Positions 39,838 to 48,767 of a stretch of DNA of 64,000 nucleotides are shown here, in pieces (the stretch's first letter is position 1; each line of letters begins with the position of its first letter). The notes beneath the pieces are model-generated. The model worked only from the letters and a program-made list of their open reading frames with translations, did not search any database and was not told the DNA's origin. Position numbers and translations under genes: made by a program. The stretch lies in assembly GCF_004168365.1 (NCBI RefSeq), contig NZ_CP035704.1, forward strand, positions 4,154,001 to 4,218,000, read 5' to 3'. The DNA is from Pseudolysobacter antarcticus (GTDB lineage Bacteria > Pseudomonadota > Gammaproteobacteria > Xanthomonadales > Rhodanobacteraceae).

Positions 39838-40044
39838 CTCTCGTCTCCAAGAATCTCGTTTCGTCTCCGTTCAGCCCGGAGACGTACTCCCAGCAACGAA
39901 TTCTGCGTGAGTCTGTCCTCAGCCGTCCACTGATGTCCACCTGCAGCTCAGAGCTTTTGCGGGTACGTCTGCGGGTACGGCGCTTGAGTTACCTCAAATA
40001 GAGGGCATTTATACCCTCATAGTCGGTTTGTTGAGGTGTTAGCA

Positions 40045-41262
40045 ATGCCCAAGCTCACGGAAAAACTCATTAAGTCTCTGAAACAAAAACAAAAACCCTA
40101 CAAAGTGCCGGACGGCGATGGCCTTTCGCTCTTGGTGACTGCCAAGAATGCAAAGCTATGGGTTTGGCGCTTTCGTTTTGCGGGGTCCGAAAACATGTTG
40201 GGCCTTGGCCCGCACCCCGAAGTCTCACTCGCGGAGGCAAGGGAGAAATCACAGTTCCTACGTGCCGCAAAACGGCGCAATGAAAATCCAGCAGAGGTTT
40301 GGCGGCGAGAACGTGGAGTTGGGGCCACGAGTAGTTCGAAGCGTTTTCGGGATGTTGCCGATGAGTTTCTGCAGAAGCAGTCCAAAGGCTGGACCGTCCT
40401 TTACCTCAATAAGCTTGTCGAGCGGCTGACGAAGCATGTCTATCCACTTCTAGGCAATGCGCCCATCGACCAAATCGGCGTGGCTCAAGTCCTGAGCGTC
40501 GTGAATCCAGTGTCGGCGGCAGGCCATTTGGAACAAGCAAGGCGAGTGCTCATGCTGATGGCCAAGATTTTTCGCTACGCCATCATGATGGAGTATGCGA
40601 CGCGGAACCCAGCTGCAGGGATGCGAGATGCGATCGCTGTGAGCGAACCGCGCCACTACGCGTCCATCATTGATCCCGTCGGCATCGGTCGGCTAATGCG
40701 CGCGATCGATGGACTTGAGTCAAGCCTCGTCACTCGGTGTGCTCTAAAGCTCATCGCCTTAACCTTCGCCCGGCCCGGAGAGGTTCGGGGGGCGCGGTGG
40801 AGCGAGTTCGACCTGAAGACTGGCCGGTGGGAAATTCCAGCGTCTCGGCGCAAGTTAAAAAAGAGCGCGAAGGAAAACCCGAAGACTCCCCCTCATATCG
40901 TTCCGCTGTCTGCTCAATCGCTGCTTGTACTTGAGGAACTGACCGCCGTCACCGGTTCATCGGAATATTTGTTTCCCAGCGTGCGGAGCCTGGGGCGCTC
41001 TATGAGTGACGGGACGCTTAACGGTGCACTCCGCATCCTCGGGTTCAATAAGAGTCAAATGACGGCGCATGGTTTTAGGCATATGGCATCCACTATTCTA
41101 AATGGAGATGGATTTCGTCCAGACGCGATCGAACGCCAGCTTTCTCATTCTGGCGAGGGGGTTCGGAAGATCTACAACCAAGCCGATTACATTGAAGAAC
41201 GCACCGAGATGATGCAGTATTGGGCAAATAAACTCGACGAATTTCGGCGTATCGAACATTAG
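40045..41262 (+). CDS. Tyrosine integrase, P4/DUF4102 type
   Basis: A 405-residue site-specific recombinase. The N-terminal DUF4102-like arm-binding region (LTEKLIKSLKQKQKPYKVPDGDGLSLLVT) is followed by the core-binding and catalytic domains. Catalytic residues are visible: Arg in TFARPGEVRGARW, HxxR in HGFRHMAST, the LSH box in ERQLSHSGEGVRKIYNQADY, and the nucleophile Tyr in IYNQ or ADY. ATG at 40045 has GAGG upstream. It lies 209 bases after the tRNA-Met gene, consistent with targeting that tRNA. Confidence 0.95.
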   Translation: MPKLTEKLIKSLKQKQKPYKVPDGDGLSLLVTAKNAKLWVWRFRFAGSENMLGLGPHPEVSLAEAREKSQFLRAAKRRNENPAEVWRRERGVGATSSSKRFRDVADEFLQKQSKGWTVLYLNKLVERLTKHVYPLLGNAPIDQIGVAQVLSVVNPVSAAGHLEQARRVLMLMAKIFRYAIMMEYATRNPAAGMRDAIAVSEPRHYASIIDPVGIGRLMRAIDGLESSLVTRCALKLIALTFARPGEVRGARWSEFDLKTGRWEIPASRRKLKKSAKENPKTPPHIVPLSAQSLLVLEELTAVTGSSEYLFPSVRSLGRSMSDGTLNGALRILGFNKSQMTAHGFRHMASTILNGDGFRPDAIERQLSHSGEGVRKIYNQADYIEERTEMMQYWANKLDEFRRIEH

Positions 41263-41512
41263 ACAATCTGACGCGCAGAGTGTGAGAGGTGTCCCATCCT
41301 TGCAATCAATTGCAAGCGATCGTCTACACGCTGCCCGCCAATGCACACACGCCATCTACTTGTTTACCTATTCGGCATCACGACACTGGTAGTCGACCCA
41401 AGCAACAAGAAGACATGGCGTTGAGCCGGTTAACCAAGACACTTACAGCGCTCGGATTGACCGTGCCTCCGACACCTGACGCGGTGGTAGATTAAATAAG
41501 GAGATGGGAACC

Positions 41513-42139
41513 ATGCCAGCTACTTTTTTCAGAGTTTCGACGCTCTCCCTTATTATATTGTCCGCAATCTTTTCTAATACTGTCACAAGCTCAGATAGAT
41601 TTGCGGGGGATACTCAATCTGCATTGCCTCCCGTCGAACAGCGAAACATAATCGGCACGTGGCGCGCCTCACCACCTTCCAACACGTGCACGCGGAGTTT
41701 AGAGGGGGTGAACAGCAGAGTATATGAAGTATTGAGATGCGCTGATGGCAGCGGCGGCAAGAATGGAACACAAGTTTCTCAAGTTTCAGCCAATAAATTC
41801 ATGTCGTTACACTCAGTTTCAAACGGGGATTACTACCTCATTCTTTCCGATGGAAATCTTTCGCGTCGCGACAAAGATGGCGAAATCGATGTTGAGCAAC
41901 GTACTAAAGAGCTTTGGCCAGTGACGCAAAGCAAGTCTACGAAACCGAAAAATGTTGAGGATCCAAAGACCGTTGGGCTGAAATGCTATGACATAGGTTA
42001 TCGCTACGCATTCGCTTCCACTAGTTCAATGAAGGGAAAAAAGGTAAATCCCGCTGAGAATTTTTCTGTGCCAGAGCGATGCCGCAATGACTCGAACACC
42101 GACAAGGGAATTGAAGACGGTGCAAAAGCGGCGTTCTAA
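41513..42139 (+). CDS. Exported protein of unknown function on the integrative element
   Basis: ATG at 41513 has AAGGAG nine bases upstream and gives a signal peptide (MPATFFRVSTLSLIILSAIFSNTVTSS) and a 208-residue secreted protein. The mature part has scattered cysteines (SNTCTRSLEG, VLRCADGSGG, GLKCYDIGYRY, VPERCRND) that could form disulfides. An NGDYYLILSDGNLSRRDKDGE segment suggests a beta sandwich. I do not recognise a family. Base composition is lower in GC than the surrounding chromosome, consistent with transfer. A short frame before it (41415-41495) ends LTALGLTVPPTPD but is too weak to call. Confidence 0.65.
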   Translation: MPATFFRVSTLSLIILSAIFSNTVTSSDRFAGDTQSALPPVEQRNIIGTWRASPPSNTCTRSLEGVNSRVYEVLRCADGSGGKNGTQVSQVSANKFMSLHSVSNGDYYLILSDGNLSRRDKDGEIDVEQRTKELWPVTQSKSTKPKNVEDPKTVGLKCYDIGYRYAFASTSSMKGKKVNPAENFSVPERCRNDSNTDKGIEDGAKAAF

Positions 42140-42382
42140 GCCGAGGATATGTTCTTCGGTAAATCGCTTTTTCACGTCCGATCTCCTTCGGTTGAGGAAT
42201 TGGACTCCAAACTGCCGCGCTACTCAAAATCGGGGGGACGCCGAGGCCAGTGGAATCGATCGGCGAGCTTGGCCACTATCGTGACGCCGAGGCCACCCAC
42301 GGGCGACGGGCGCGGGCAAATTCTTGCCAGTTCGGCAGGTTATCATGCACGACAGTCCATACTGGCGAGTGAGCCCAGAACC

Positions 42383-43525
42383 ATGCCCATCCTGTATCCC
42401 CTCAAACCTCTCGCACGATTGGCGCTTTGGGAGGCGTACAACCGGCTCTGCTACTACTGCAAAGAGTCGTTGGGGTTTCGGAGCATGGAGATCGATCACG
42501 TCATTCCTGTAGATCGCGCCGCCACCACGGAAGTCTGGAACGACACATGCAGGCAACTAGGCCTTCCGCGCGACTTTGAAATCGATGGCTTGGATAATTT
42601 GGTGCCGGCATGCCGCACGTGCAATCGAGATAAGCTAAATAACACATTCCTTCCGGGCCGCCTCACTATCGATCTCAGTGCAATTAAGCTACGACGGATC
42701 GAAGTGGAAAAACGATTCGATACCCTGAGCCGCAAAGATCATGGTCAGCGCGCCCTAGCGGCAATGGCAGTGGCGATCTCCGAGGGGACCATGTCCCTGA
42801 CCGATCTGCGCGCGTTTGAACGTAGCTATCTGAACGACAGAGGTGTATTTCTGACTCGGCTCGGAGGTTTATTCGCTCATGAATCGCTGGTGGATGTCGA
42901 TCGCGCTGACATCGAAGCACTGCTTGACCGCCCCATAGGGGACGATGTCATGGATCTCAACGGACTGACTCTAATTGGCCCCGACGGAGAAGAGAGGAAG
43001 GTGACGACGCTGCGTGCCTATCGCGATGCCAAGGCTCTCGGGTTCTTTGCGGCGACAAGCTATACCATGTCCATGCAAACCCTATATTTCGAACGGCCCT
43101 TGGTACTGCTGAGCGTCATTGCCGCCGCACAGTATCCAGAAAAGAGCCATATGGAGTCGCCCCGCTTGGGCATGTGTGATCTCGCTCGGTTGCCGGCTAC
43201 GCTGCTTTTCGTTACCGAGGAAATCTCGGATTCGGTGTTCCAAGGGCAACGTGCGGCACTCGAAGGCAAGACCATACATGATCTAATTTCTAATGGCGAA
43301 GCCACGGTGCGGTCGGTCTCTTCGCAACACCTGCAAATCGAGCACGCGCGCAACTTTACGTTCTTGCTCGAACTTATGAGAGCGGACACCAACGCTGATG
43401 GCTATGAGGAATTGGTGCTCCATCGAGGTGGAGGGCCTGTGGATGGAACTTATCGCACCGCTCATATCATGGCATTGTCGATTCGCGAACCAGCCGGAAC
43501 ATTTGTGGAAGTTTCGCTTCTCTGA
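42383..43525 (+). CDS. HNH endonuclease
   Basis: A 380-residue protein with an N-terminal HNH nuclease fold: LCYYCKESLGFRSMEIDHVIPVDRAA (CxxC and DH) then NLVPACRTCNRDKLNNTFLPG (CxxC and N). The C-terminal two-thirds has no recognised domain. ATG at 42383 starts directly before PILYPLKPLARLALWEAYN; the frame is open further upstream but without family signal or ribosome site. As cargo of a small integrative element it could be a defence nuclease or a homing-like enzyme; the sequence does not decide. Confidence 0.82.
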   Translation: MPILYPLKPLARLALWEAYNRLCYYCKESLGFRSMEIDHVIPVDRAATTEVWNDTCRQLGLPRDFEIDGLDNLVPACRTCNRDKLNNTFLPGRLTIDLSAIKLRRIEVEKRFDTLSRKDHGQRALAAMAVAISEGTMSLTDLRAFERSYLNDRGVFLTRLGGLFAHESLVDVDRADIEALLDRPIGDDVMDLNGLTLIGPDGEERKVTTLRAYRDAKALGFFAATSYTMSMQTLYFERPLVLLSVIAAAQYPEKSHMESPRLGMCDLARLPATLLFVTEEISDSVFQGQRAALEGKTIHDLISNGEATVRSVSSQHLQIEHARNFTFLLELMRADTNADGYEELVLHRGGGPVDGTYRTAHIMALSIREPAGTFVEVSLL

Positions 43526-44065
43526 CGGAGCCCCCATCCGGATACTGGCGAAGGAGTGGTCTCATTAATAGAACGTCCGCGTTGGTCGATGAGCGACCTT
43601 CAGCCTGAGAGTTAACTGGCTGGGGTGCCAGAGGAGCTGTACGGCGTGCCAAGTCAACTGTTTTGGCAATAATTGCTCAACAGTCCGGCGATCTGCACGG
43701 GGTCCGCCGCAGTGTTCGAGAGCTTGCAATTGATTGCATAAGATCTATGTCTATGCGCTTTCCCAAATCGGGGGGAGTAGGGAGCACGCAAACGAAACTT
43801 CAGCGGGAAGCGCCCTTTTAGGTGCATTGACGAAGGTCAGGTTCGGTTGCGTTGCAGCCGCTCTAACGATCTGATTTCAGCTGCTTCAAACGATCATACC
43901 AAGGAGGCGGTAGCAGGGAAGGATTTTGCTCTGTGACAGCAGCCACCAAAAGGTACGCATAGTGTTTGACAAGCTGCGGCTGAGGTTGCGCCCTAAGCGC
44001 GTCGGCATCACTGCTATTTTTCATCCATTCCAGAAGATTCTCTTTCGGGGTGTTGCTGTACGCTC
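43526..44065. other. Element region with a truncated gene end
   Basis: No intact gene. It contains the 3' fragment at 43863-44065 and otherwise only short or unsupported frames. An IS3-family element starts at 44066. Confidence 0.4.
43863..44065 (-). pseudogene. 3' fragment of a gene cut by the IS3-family element
   Basis: The reverse strand reads, in one open frame into the IS boundary, RAYSNTPKENLLEWMKNSSD, later QLVKHYAYLLVAAVTEQNP and PPPWYDRLKQLKSDR, then stops at 43863-43865. The composition is protein-like and helical, unlike shadow frames. The start is missing and the frame is interrupted at 44066, the IS left end. On the far side of the IS, a reverse-strand frame (45288-45489, MVAIGCDIRI...) stays open up to the IS and may be the missing 5' half. 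The product is not recognised. Confidence 0.55.
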
Positions 44066-44089
44066 GGGTTCTACCCCGTTATGGCGGAC
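44066..44089. repeat. IS left inverted repeat
   Basis: Complementary, with one mismatch, to 45264-45287. Confidence 0.85.
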
Positions 44090-44127
44090 ACTTCCAACAA
44101 GGCCGATGATCGGCAAAAAGGAGTGTC

Positions 44128-44415
44128 ATGTCCAAGCGAAGAACATTTAGTGATGAGTTCAAACGGGAGGCAGTGGGTCTGACTCATCAGGCCGGTGCCA
44201 ATGTTAGCCAGATAGCTCGCGATATCGGTGTGGGTGAAGGGGTGCTGAGCCGTTGGCGGCGGGAATTGGCCAGCGGTAAACGCCACGCTTTCCCGGGCTC
44301 TGGCGTACCGCGGGATGAAGAGATGGCCGCACTCAAGCGTGAGCTGGCGCGGGTCAAGAAGGAACGCGATTTTTTGCGCGATGCGGCAGCGTTCTTCGCG
44401 AAGGAATCGCGTTGA
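44128..44415 (+). CDS. IS3-family transposase OrfA
   Basis: A 95-residue HTH protein: [22 protein letters not shown] and [19 protein letters not shown], followed by a leucine-zipper-like [21 protein letters not shown]. It overlaps OrfB in the -1 frame. A slippery T-TTT-TTG (44370-44376) inside the overlap is a plausible site for programmed frameshifting into OrfAB. Confidence 0.95.
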   Translation: MSKRRTFSDEFKREAVGLTHQAGANVSQIARDIGVGEGVLSRWRRELASGKRHAFPGSGVPRDEEMAALKRELARVKKERDFLRDAAAFFAKESR

Positions 44416-45281
44416 AGTTTCAGACGATCCAGCGCTGCCGCACGGTCTATCCCGTGCAACTGATGTGTCGATGCCTGAAGGTATCGAGCAGCGGTTTTCA
44501 TGCGTGGTGCAAACGCCCCTTGAGTGCGCGAGCGAAGGACAACCAGCGATTACTGGTGCAGATAAAAGCGCTTCATAGCATCAGCGATGGGGTACTGGGC
44601 ATGCCACGCATGCATGAGGAGCTGAGCTATGCCGGTGAAACGGCGAGTCCCAATCGGGTGGCACGCCTGATGGCCAGCAACGGATTATTCGGGATTCCAC
44701 AGCGGCGAGCCTGGCGCAGCAAGCGTAGCGGCGTGCGACCGCTGCACGTGCGCAATCATCTGCAACGTGACTTCTCGGCGCTGGAACCCAATACAAAATG
44801 GGTCACCGACATCACCTACATCCACACCGGCGAAGGCTGGCTCTACCTCTGCACGGTGCTCGACCTGTTCAGCCACACGATCATTGGTTGGTCCATGTCG
44901 GGTATCCAGGATCGTCACCTGGTTCTCAAGGCGGTGCAGATGGCCTGCTGGCAGCGAACGGACACCACGCCCGTGGTGCTGCATTCAGATCGAGGAACCC
45001 AATTCACCAGCGGCGAATATCAACGCTTCCTCGCCGATCACCACCTCATCAGCAGCATGAGTGATGTGGGCCACTGTGGCGACAATGCTGCCGCCGAGGG
45101 ATTCTTCGGTATGCTCAAGCGCGAGCGCATTTATCGCCGTCGTTACCTGTCACTGGCCGACGCACGCTCGGATGTTTTTGACTATATCGAGCGCTTCCAC
45201 AACCCACGTATGCAACGACGACTTGATAAGCTAGACCAAAGATTTATAACCTTAACTCAACCGTCCGCCAAAACGGGGTAG
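44412..45281 (+). CDS. IS3-family transposase OrfB (DDE integrase core)
   Basis: A 289-residue rve/DDE catalytic subunit. It contains [31 protein letters not shown] (first Asp), [20 protein letters not shown] (second Asp) and the Glu region [18 protein letters not shown]. The only start-like codon at the beginning is TTG 44412. The frame remains open upstream through the slippery T-run, as expected for a frameshift product. Confidence 0.93.
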   Translation: MKFQTIQRCRTVYPVQLMCRCLKVSSSGFHAWCKRPLSARAKDNQRLLVQIKALHSISDGVLGMPRMHEELSYAGETASPNRVARLMASNGLFGIPQRRAWRSKRSGVRPLHVRNHLQRDFSALEPNTKWVTDITYIHTGEGWLYLCTVLDLFSHTIIGWSMSGIQDRHLVLKAVQMACWQRTDTTPVVLHSDRGTQFTSGEYQRFLADHHLISSMSDVGHCGDNAAAEGFFGMLKRERIYRRRYLSLADARSDVFDYIERFHNPRMQRRLDKLDQRFITLTQPSAKTG

Positions 45282-45287
45282 AACCCT
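45264..45287. repeat. IS right inverted repeat
   Basis: Complementary, with one mismatch, to 44066-44089. Confidence 0.85.
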
Positions 45288-45474
45288 TGTCGGCATAGAG
45301 CGGACCGATCCGTTCGCGTTCCGACGCGGCCCAAGTGCCGACCTGCCGTCGCGCATCATCGAGCAGGCGGTGTGAAATGTCTGCGCTGCGTGAGCCTGCC
45401 TTGGTCTTGAGCTTTCGATTCCGGTTCGGTACTAACCGAAGGATCGCGAGATTTGATTCGATACGTATATCGCA

Positions 45475-45490
45475 ACCTATAGCCACCATC
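45475..45490. repeat. Attachment-site repeat (right end of the integrative element)
   Basis: ACCTATAGCCACCATC, identical to 39822-39837 in the tRNA-Met gene. Sequence similarity stops two bases beyond the repeat. No tRNA structure surrounds this copy, so it marks the chromosome-side end of the element. Confidence 0.88.
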
Positions 45491-45615
45491 TTCGCCGAAC
45501 CCTTCGCAACCGCTCCGGCTTTTGTTTCTTCGCCAAGCGGCGCTAGCTCGAAGCGCGCAGATACTCGCGGCGTTAGTTGCGATCGATCTTTGGATTAAGC
45601 AGCGGCAGCGCGACG

Positions 45616-46956
45616 CTACTGCAAGCCATCGGCAAATATCGTGTCCTTGATGAAGATCTCGACGACACCCGCATTGGTCGTCGTACCTACCTCGCGCTGC
45701 GGCGCTCCCACAGCTACATACAAGCCGAACGTCGAAACTGAGCTAGCGAGATGATCGGAAGCAACCGCGTCACTGCCGAGCGATAGACGATCCTGCTGGG
45801 CCCAAGCTCCGGGCGTGGCTTGAGGCAGGAATACGTACGCCGCACCACTATCAGCGACACTTGCGCCCTGATTCGCGAACGGCGCTCCAACAAACAGGTG
45901 CGGCGCGTTGCCATCAACGTATAAAGACATGCTTTGCCCAAACTGCGCATTGCTGCTACCACTAATGGAAAACAATTCGTCCTCATAGGCGAAACTGCCC
46001 GGACTGCCATAGAACGAAGTCACTGAACCTGACATCGTGGCACCACCGGGATTGTCACGCGCGATGCTGCCGCCAAAGACACGGTCGGCCGTGATCGCCA
46101 CCGAAGTGCCGAAACCGTCGCCCTGAATTTCGCTCTGTTCGTGCAAACGCTGGCTTTGAGCCCAGCCACCAGCGCCAAACGTGAACACGAACACTTCGCC
46201 AAGATCGTTGGCGCCAGACGGACCATAACCCGGCGCACCGGCGGCGAAGGTCGTCGCAGCGGTTCCAGTCGAAGGTTCAAACAGCGCAAGACTGCTGCCG
46301 AAACCCGCGCCGTTACCCGCCGGACTAGCAGTGAAAGCCGGCATCGAACTCCATGCGTTTTGCGAGTACTGCCACACGAACACGGCTCCAGCGTTCGCTG
46401 GACTACCGGCTAAAGCGACTCCTGGCGCGCCGATCAAGGCCTGCGTCGCACTGACCGCGACCGAATAGCCAAAGTGCCCGCCCGTTTGCGCATAGCCGGT
46501 GTCGAACGCCAGCGCAAATTTACCAGTCACGGCGTTGCGTCGGTAAAAGCACACCGATCCCGAACCTATTGCCGTATCGTCGTAGTCGGGCTCGCCAACG
46601 ACCAGGTTGTCACCGGAAACGGCTAGCGTGGCGCCGAAATGCGCACCCGCCTGCAATTGCCATGACGGAGCATGCAGCGTGTCGGATAAAAGCCAGGCAT
46701 TGCCGGTGCGTGTAAAAACATAGACCGTTCCCGCTCCCGAAGAAGTACCCGGCGCGCCCACTACCAGATAGTTGTCGGACATCGATACAGCCTCGCCAAA
46801 CCGCGAACTGGCGGCCGGCGTCGGCTCAGTCAGCTGCGACAGTGTCACCCATTTTTCGGTCGTTGCGGCGTGGATGGCCTGAGTGGAAAACAGCAAACCG
46901 CACAGACACCATGCGATGGCGGAGCCTTGAACAACGGCATTCTTGCGACGGGACAT
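45616..46956 (-). CDS. Exported FG-GAP repeat (beta-propeller) protein
   Basis: A 446-residue protein with a signal peptide (AIAWCLCGLLFSTQAIHAA). It then has about seven repeats of the FG-GAP/integrin-propeller type: RFGEAVSMSDNYLVVGAPGTSSGAGTVYVF, HFGATLAVSGDNLVVGEPDYDD, HFGYSVAVSATQALIGAPG, FGTSVAITADRVFGGS, FGQSMSLYVDGNAPHLFVGAPF. Such propellers bind ligands or surfaces outside the cell. The C-terminus ends KDTIFADGLQ, close to the IYTDGF end of the beta-helix protein. It lies just outside the integrative element. Confidence 0.88.
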   Translation of the reverse strand: MSRRKNAVVQGSAIAWCLCGLLFSTQAIHAATTEKWVTLSQLTEPTPAASSRFGEAVSMSDNYLVVGAPGTSSGAGTVYVFTRTGNAWLLSDTLHAPSWQLQAGAHFGATLAVSGDNLVVGEPDYDDTAIGSGSVCFYRRNAVTGKFALAFDTGYAQTGGHFGYSVAVSATQALIGAPGVALAGSPANAGAVFVWQYSQNAWSSMPAFTASPAGNGAGFGSSLALFEPSTGTAATTFAAGAPGYGPSGANDLGEVFVFTFGAGGWAQSQRLHEQSEIQGDGFGTSVAITADRVFGGSIARDNPGGATMSGSVTSFYGSPGSFAYEDELFSISGSSNAQFGQSMSLYVDGNAPHLFVGAPFANQGASVADSGAAYVFLPQATPGAWAQQDRLSLGSDAVASDHLASSVSTFGLYVAVGAPQREVGTTTNAGVVEIFIKDTIFADGLQ

Positions 46957-47525
46957 GGTCGTCTCCTAACTGGTTTACAAGTGATAACGCAGAAAACGCC
47001 AAAAACCCGGCGCGACCGCCGAATATCTTGTGCGACAGATTTACCCTCCAATACACCCAATCGGATTAGGAAAGATACTCGTACTGCGGGCGATACCACC
47101 AAAAAACAGGTCCGATTATCATTCACCGACAAACCGACGATCGTATGCCGTCGGCGCAGGATGGTCGGGCATGCTCTGCGATGCTTGAGAAAATACTATT
47201 CGGATCCCGATGCCTCGGACTTCCATCAGCGGCTGGAAGAGCCGCCCGGGATACGTACTCAGTTCGCAGATAACAGGAGCGCGGTTTTGAAACCATTTTT
47301 GCACGAAGAGCCAACCGTGCCCGGGAGCCGGTTCATGAGTGGTGCACGACGACCGCTTGCAGCAGCGCTTGCGCTTGGTCTTGCTGGTCTGCCGCCGGCA
47401 GGATGCAATCAGGCAACTCCGGAAATTTTTCCGTTGCAAAAAAAGTCACGGCAATCGGGGTAAATCGCCGCAACAAATCGCAAGCACTGCGTCAGGGCAG
47501 GCTTAGCGAATCCAGCCTTCCAATG
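46957..47525. other. Intergenic region without a supported gene
   Basis: No gene I can support. A forward frame around 47335 encodes a lipobox-like MSGARRPLAAALALGLAGLPPAGC, but it lacks a ribosome site and ends after 42 residues, so it was not called. Confidence 0.4.
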
Positions 47526-48767
47526 CTAGACCTTCCACAATCGGCACCACCAATTCGGTTCGACCGGCACCGGCAATTCGGGCAGGTCGCACCATTTTCG
47601 GTGCGGCAAGTAATAGATGCATTCCTGACAGCGTTGCATCACGCCGGCGATTTCCTTGGGCTCTCGCAGGAATCCGCCGACCTGCAAACGCGTGGTCAAA
47701 TCGTTGTGATCAAGCAGCGCCAATTCATCGAGAATGCGCTGGAACTCGACCTGTGTTTCCGGGAACGGTTCTACCGTCGTCTTGAGGCCGCCTTCCAGCA
47801 TCAGGCTGATGCGCAAACGCAGCAAGTTCAGGCCGGCGTGATCAATTGCGGCCCAGTCGAGCGCCGGATTGGCGCGCGGCTCCTTGTATAACAGGAGTGC
47901 CCAATCACGATCGAACGGCAAGCTCAACGTGGGGAAATACGGCACACGCAGCCAGTAGAAATCGAGATCGCCGATTTGCACCTGCACCTTGCCGACATCG
48001 GCATCGGCAAAACCGATGTATTTCAGAACCGCATTGACATCGAGATTGCCGTTAAACAGATCGACCAATGCGGCACTCGCCGCGCGGCTGTCGACCACCG
48101 TGGCTTTCGGAAAATTCTCGTGATGATATTGATCGAGATGCTGCCCGGTTTCCAGATCGAACAATTCGCTAGCCAGCACATGGTGATCGAAACTCAGCGC
48201 GCTACTTAATATTCCGGACGAGACCACATGCGTTGAACCGGCTTTGCTGAAACGTGCGGAAACCGCCTGGACCAGCGATTTCCAGATCGAATAACTGCGC
48301 GTAGTCTGCTGGTTTGCACCCGCGCTATCGCCTTTTTTCGGCGCACCCATGCGCGCGCGAATCGCACGCGCTCGCACGATCGTATCCGACGAAACGACGT
48401 TGTTGGTATGACTGATCACGAGGATCAGCACACGCGAAGTATTCGCCAGTCGGCCGATGAAAAGATCGCGATCCTTCATCGGAATCGCAATCATGCTGAT
48501 GCGCCCCAAACCGGCGCATAACTCTTGCACTTGCTTGCGTTTGCTCTCGGAAACATGGTCGGGCGCAAACAGCACGCTGGCGAACGCGCCTAGCGTCTGA
48601 TGATCGATCGCAGCGTGTTTTTCGCTGCCCTTGCCGAGGGTCCAGGCGACGCCGGTAAACGGATCCACCACGGCCACTCTTGATTTTTCCTGCCCATGCG
48701 CGATCAGTTGATACATCTCGCGAACATGCGCATTGCTAAGTCGCTTCGGCTGAACAACAGCATTCAT
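47526..48767 (-). CDS. Unknown protein with a C-terminal HiPIP-like four-cysteine motif
   Basis: A 413-residue protein divergent from the hydrogenase operon. ATG at 48767 has GGGGGTAGG upstream. No signal peptide or membrane helix is seen, so it is cytosolic. Residues about 15-140 and 190-340 look like two alpha/beta domains (RVAVVDPFTGVAWTLGKG, VLILVISHTNN; HHVLASELFDLETGQHLD) of no recognised family, perhaps profilin/roadblock-like. The C-terminus has C380-x2-C383-x9-C393-x14-C408, with Tyr after the second Cys and WWCRLW around the last, the layout of high-potential iron-sulfur protein ends (CxxCxxY...WC). This suggests an Fe-S cluster. The function is unknown; its position suggests an electron-transfer or regulatory role with the hydrogenase. 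Confidence 0.75.
   Translation of the reverse strand: MNAVVQPKRLSNAHVREMYQLIAHGQEKSRVAVVDPFTGVAWTLGKGSEKHAAIDHQTLGAFASVLFAPDHVSESKRKQVQELCAGLGRISMIAIPMKDRDLFIGRLANTSRVLILVISHTNNVVSSDTIVRARAIRARMGAPKKGDSAGANQQTTRSYSIWKSLVQAVSARFSKAGSTHVVSSGILSSALSFDHHVLASELFDLETGQHLDQYHHENFPKATVVDSRAASAALVDLFNGNLDVNAVLKYIGFADADVGKVQVQIGDLDFYWLRVPYFPTLSLPFDRDWALLLYKEPRANPALDWAAIDHAGLNLLRLRISLMLEGGLKTTVEPFPETQVEFQRILDELALLDHNDLTTRLQVGGFLREPKEIAGVMQRCQECIYYLPHRKWCDLPELPVPVEPNWWCRLWKV

Larger units (their letters stand above)
44066..45287 (+). mobile_element. IS3-family insertion sequence (about 1.22 kb)
   Basis: It is bounded by inverted repeats 44066-44089 and 45264-45287, about 24 bp with one mismatch (ends GGGTTCTACCCC... 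on the left, its complement on the right). It contains OrfA and OrfB overlapping in the -1 frame. No target-site duplication is visible (flanks GCTC and TTGT), so the exact ends may be off or the insertion is old. Confidence 0.9.
39822..45490. mobile_element. Small integrative element in tRNA-Met
   Basis: About 5.65 kb between two identical 16-bp copies of the tRNA-Met 3' end. The integrase gene starts 200 bases inside the left copy and reads away from it, the usual layout for tRNA-targeting islands. Cargo: an exported protein, an HNH nuclease, a gene split by an IS3-family element, and no replication or conjugation genes. The region has several unknown, less GC-rich genes. Mobility is inferred from the att repeats and integrase; excision was not tested. 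Confidence 0.85.

Noticed and set aside
41289..41495. Short forward frame ending LTALGLTVPPTPD before the element's exported gene
   Set aside because: No convincing ribosome site for the full frame; the best internal start gives only 26 residues.
44060..44066. Target-site duplication for the IS3-family element
   Set aside because: Flanks GCTC and TTGT do not match; no duplication could be shown.
43926..44150. Forward frame crossing the IS left end
   Set aside because: It crosses the IS boundary and opposes the better-supported reverse-strand gene fragment.
47335..47463. Lipoprotein-like forward frame (MSGARRPLAAALALGLAGLPPAGC)
   Set aside because: No ribosome site, 42 residues, and no downstream continuation.
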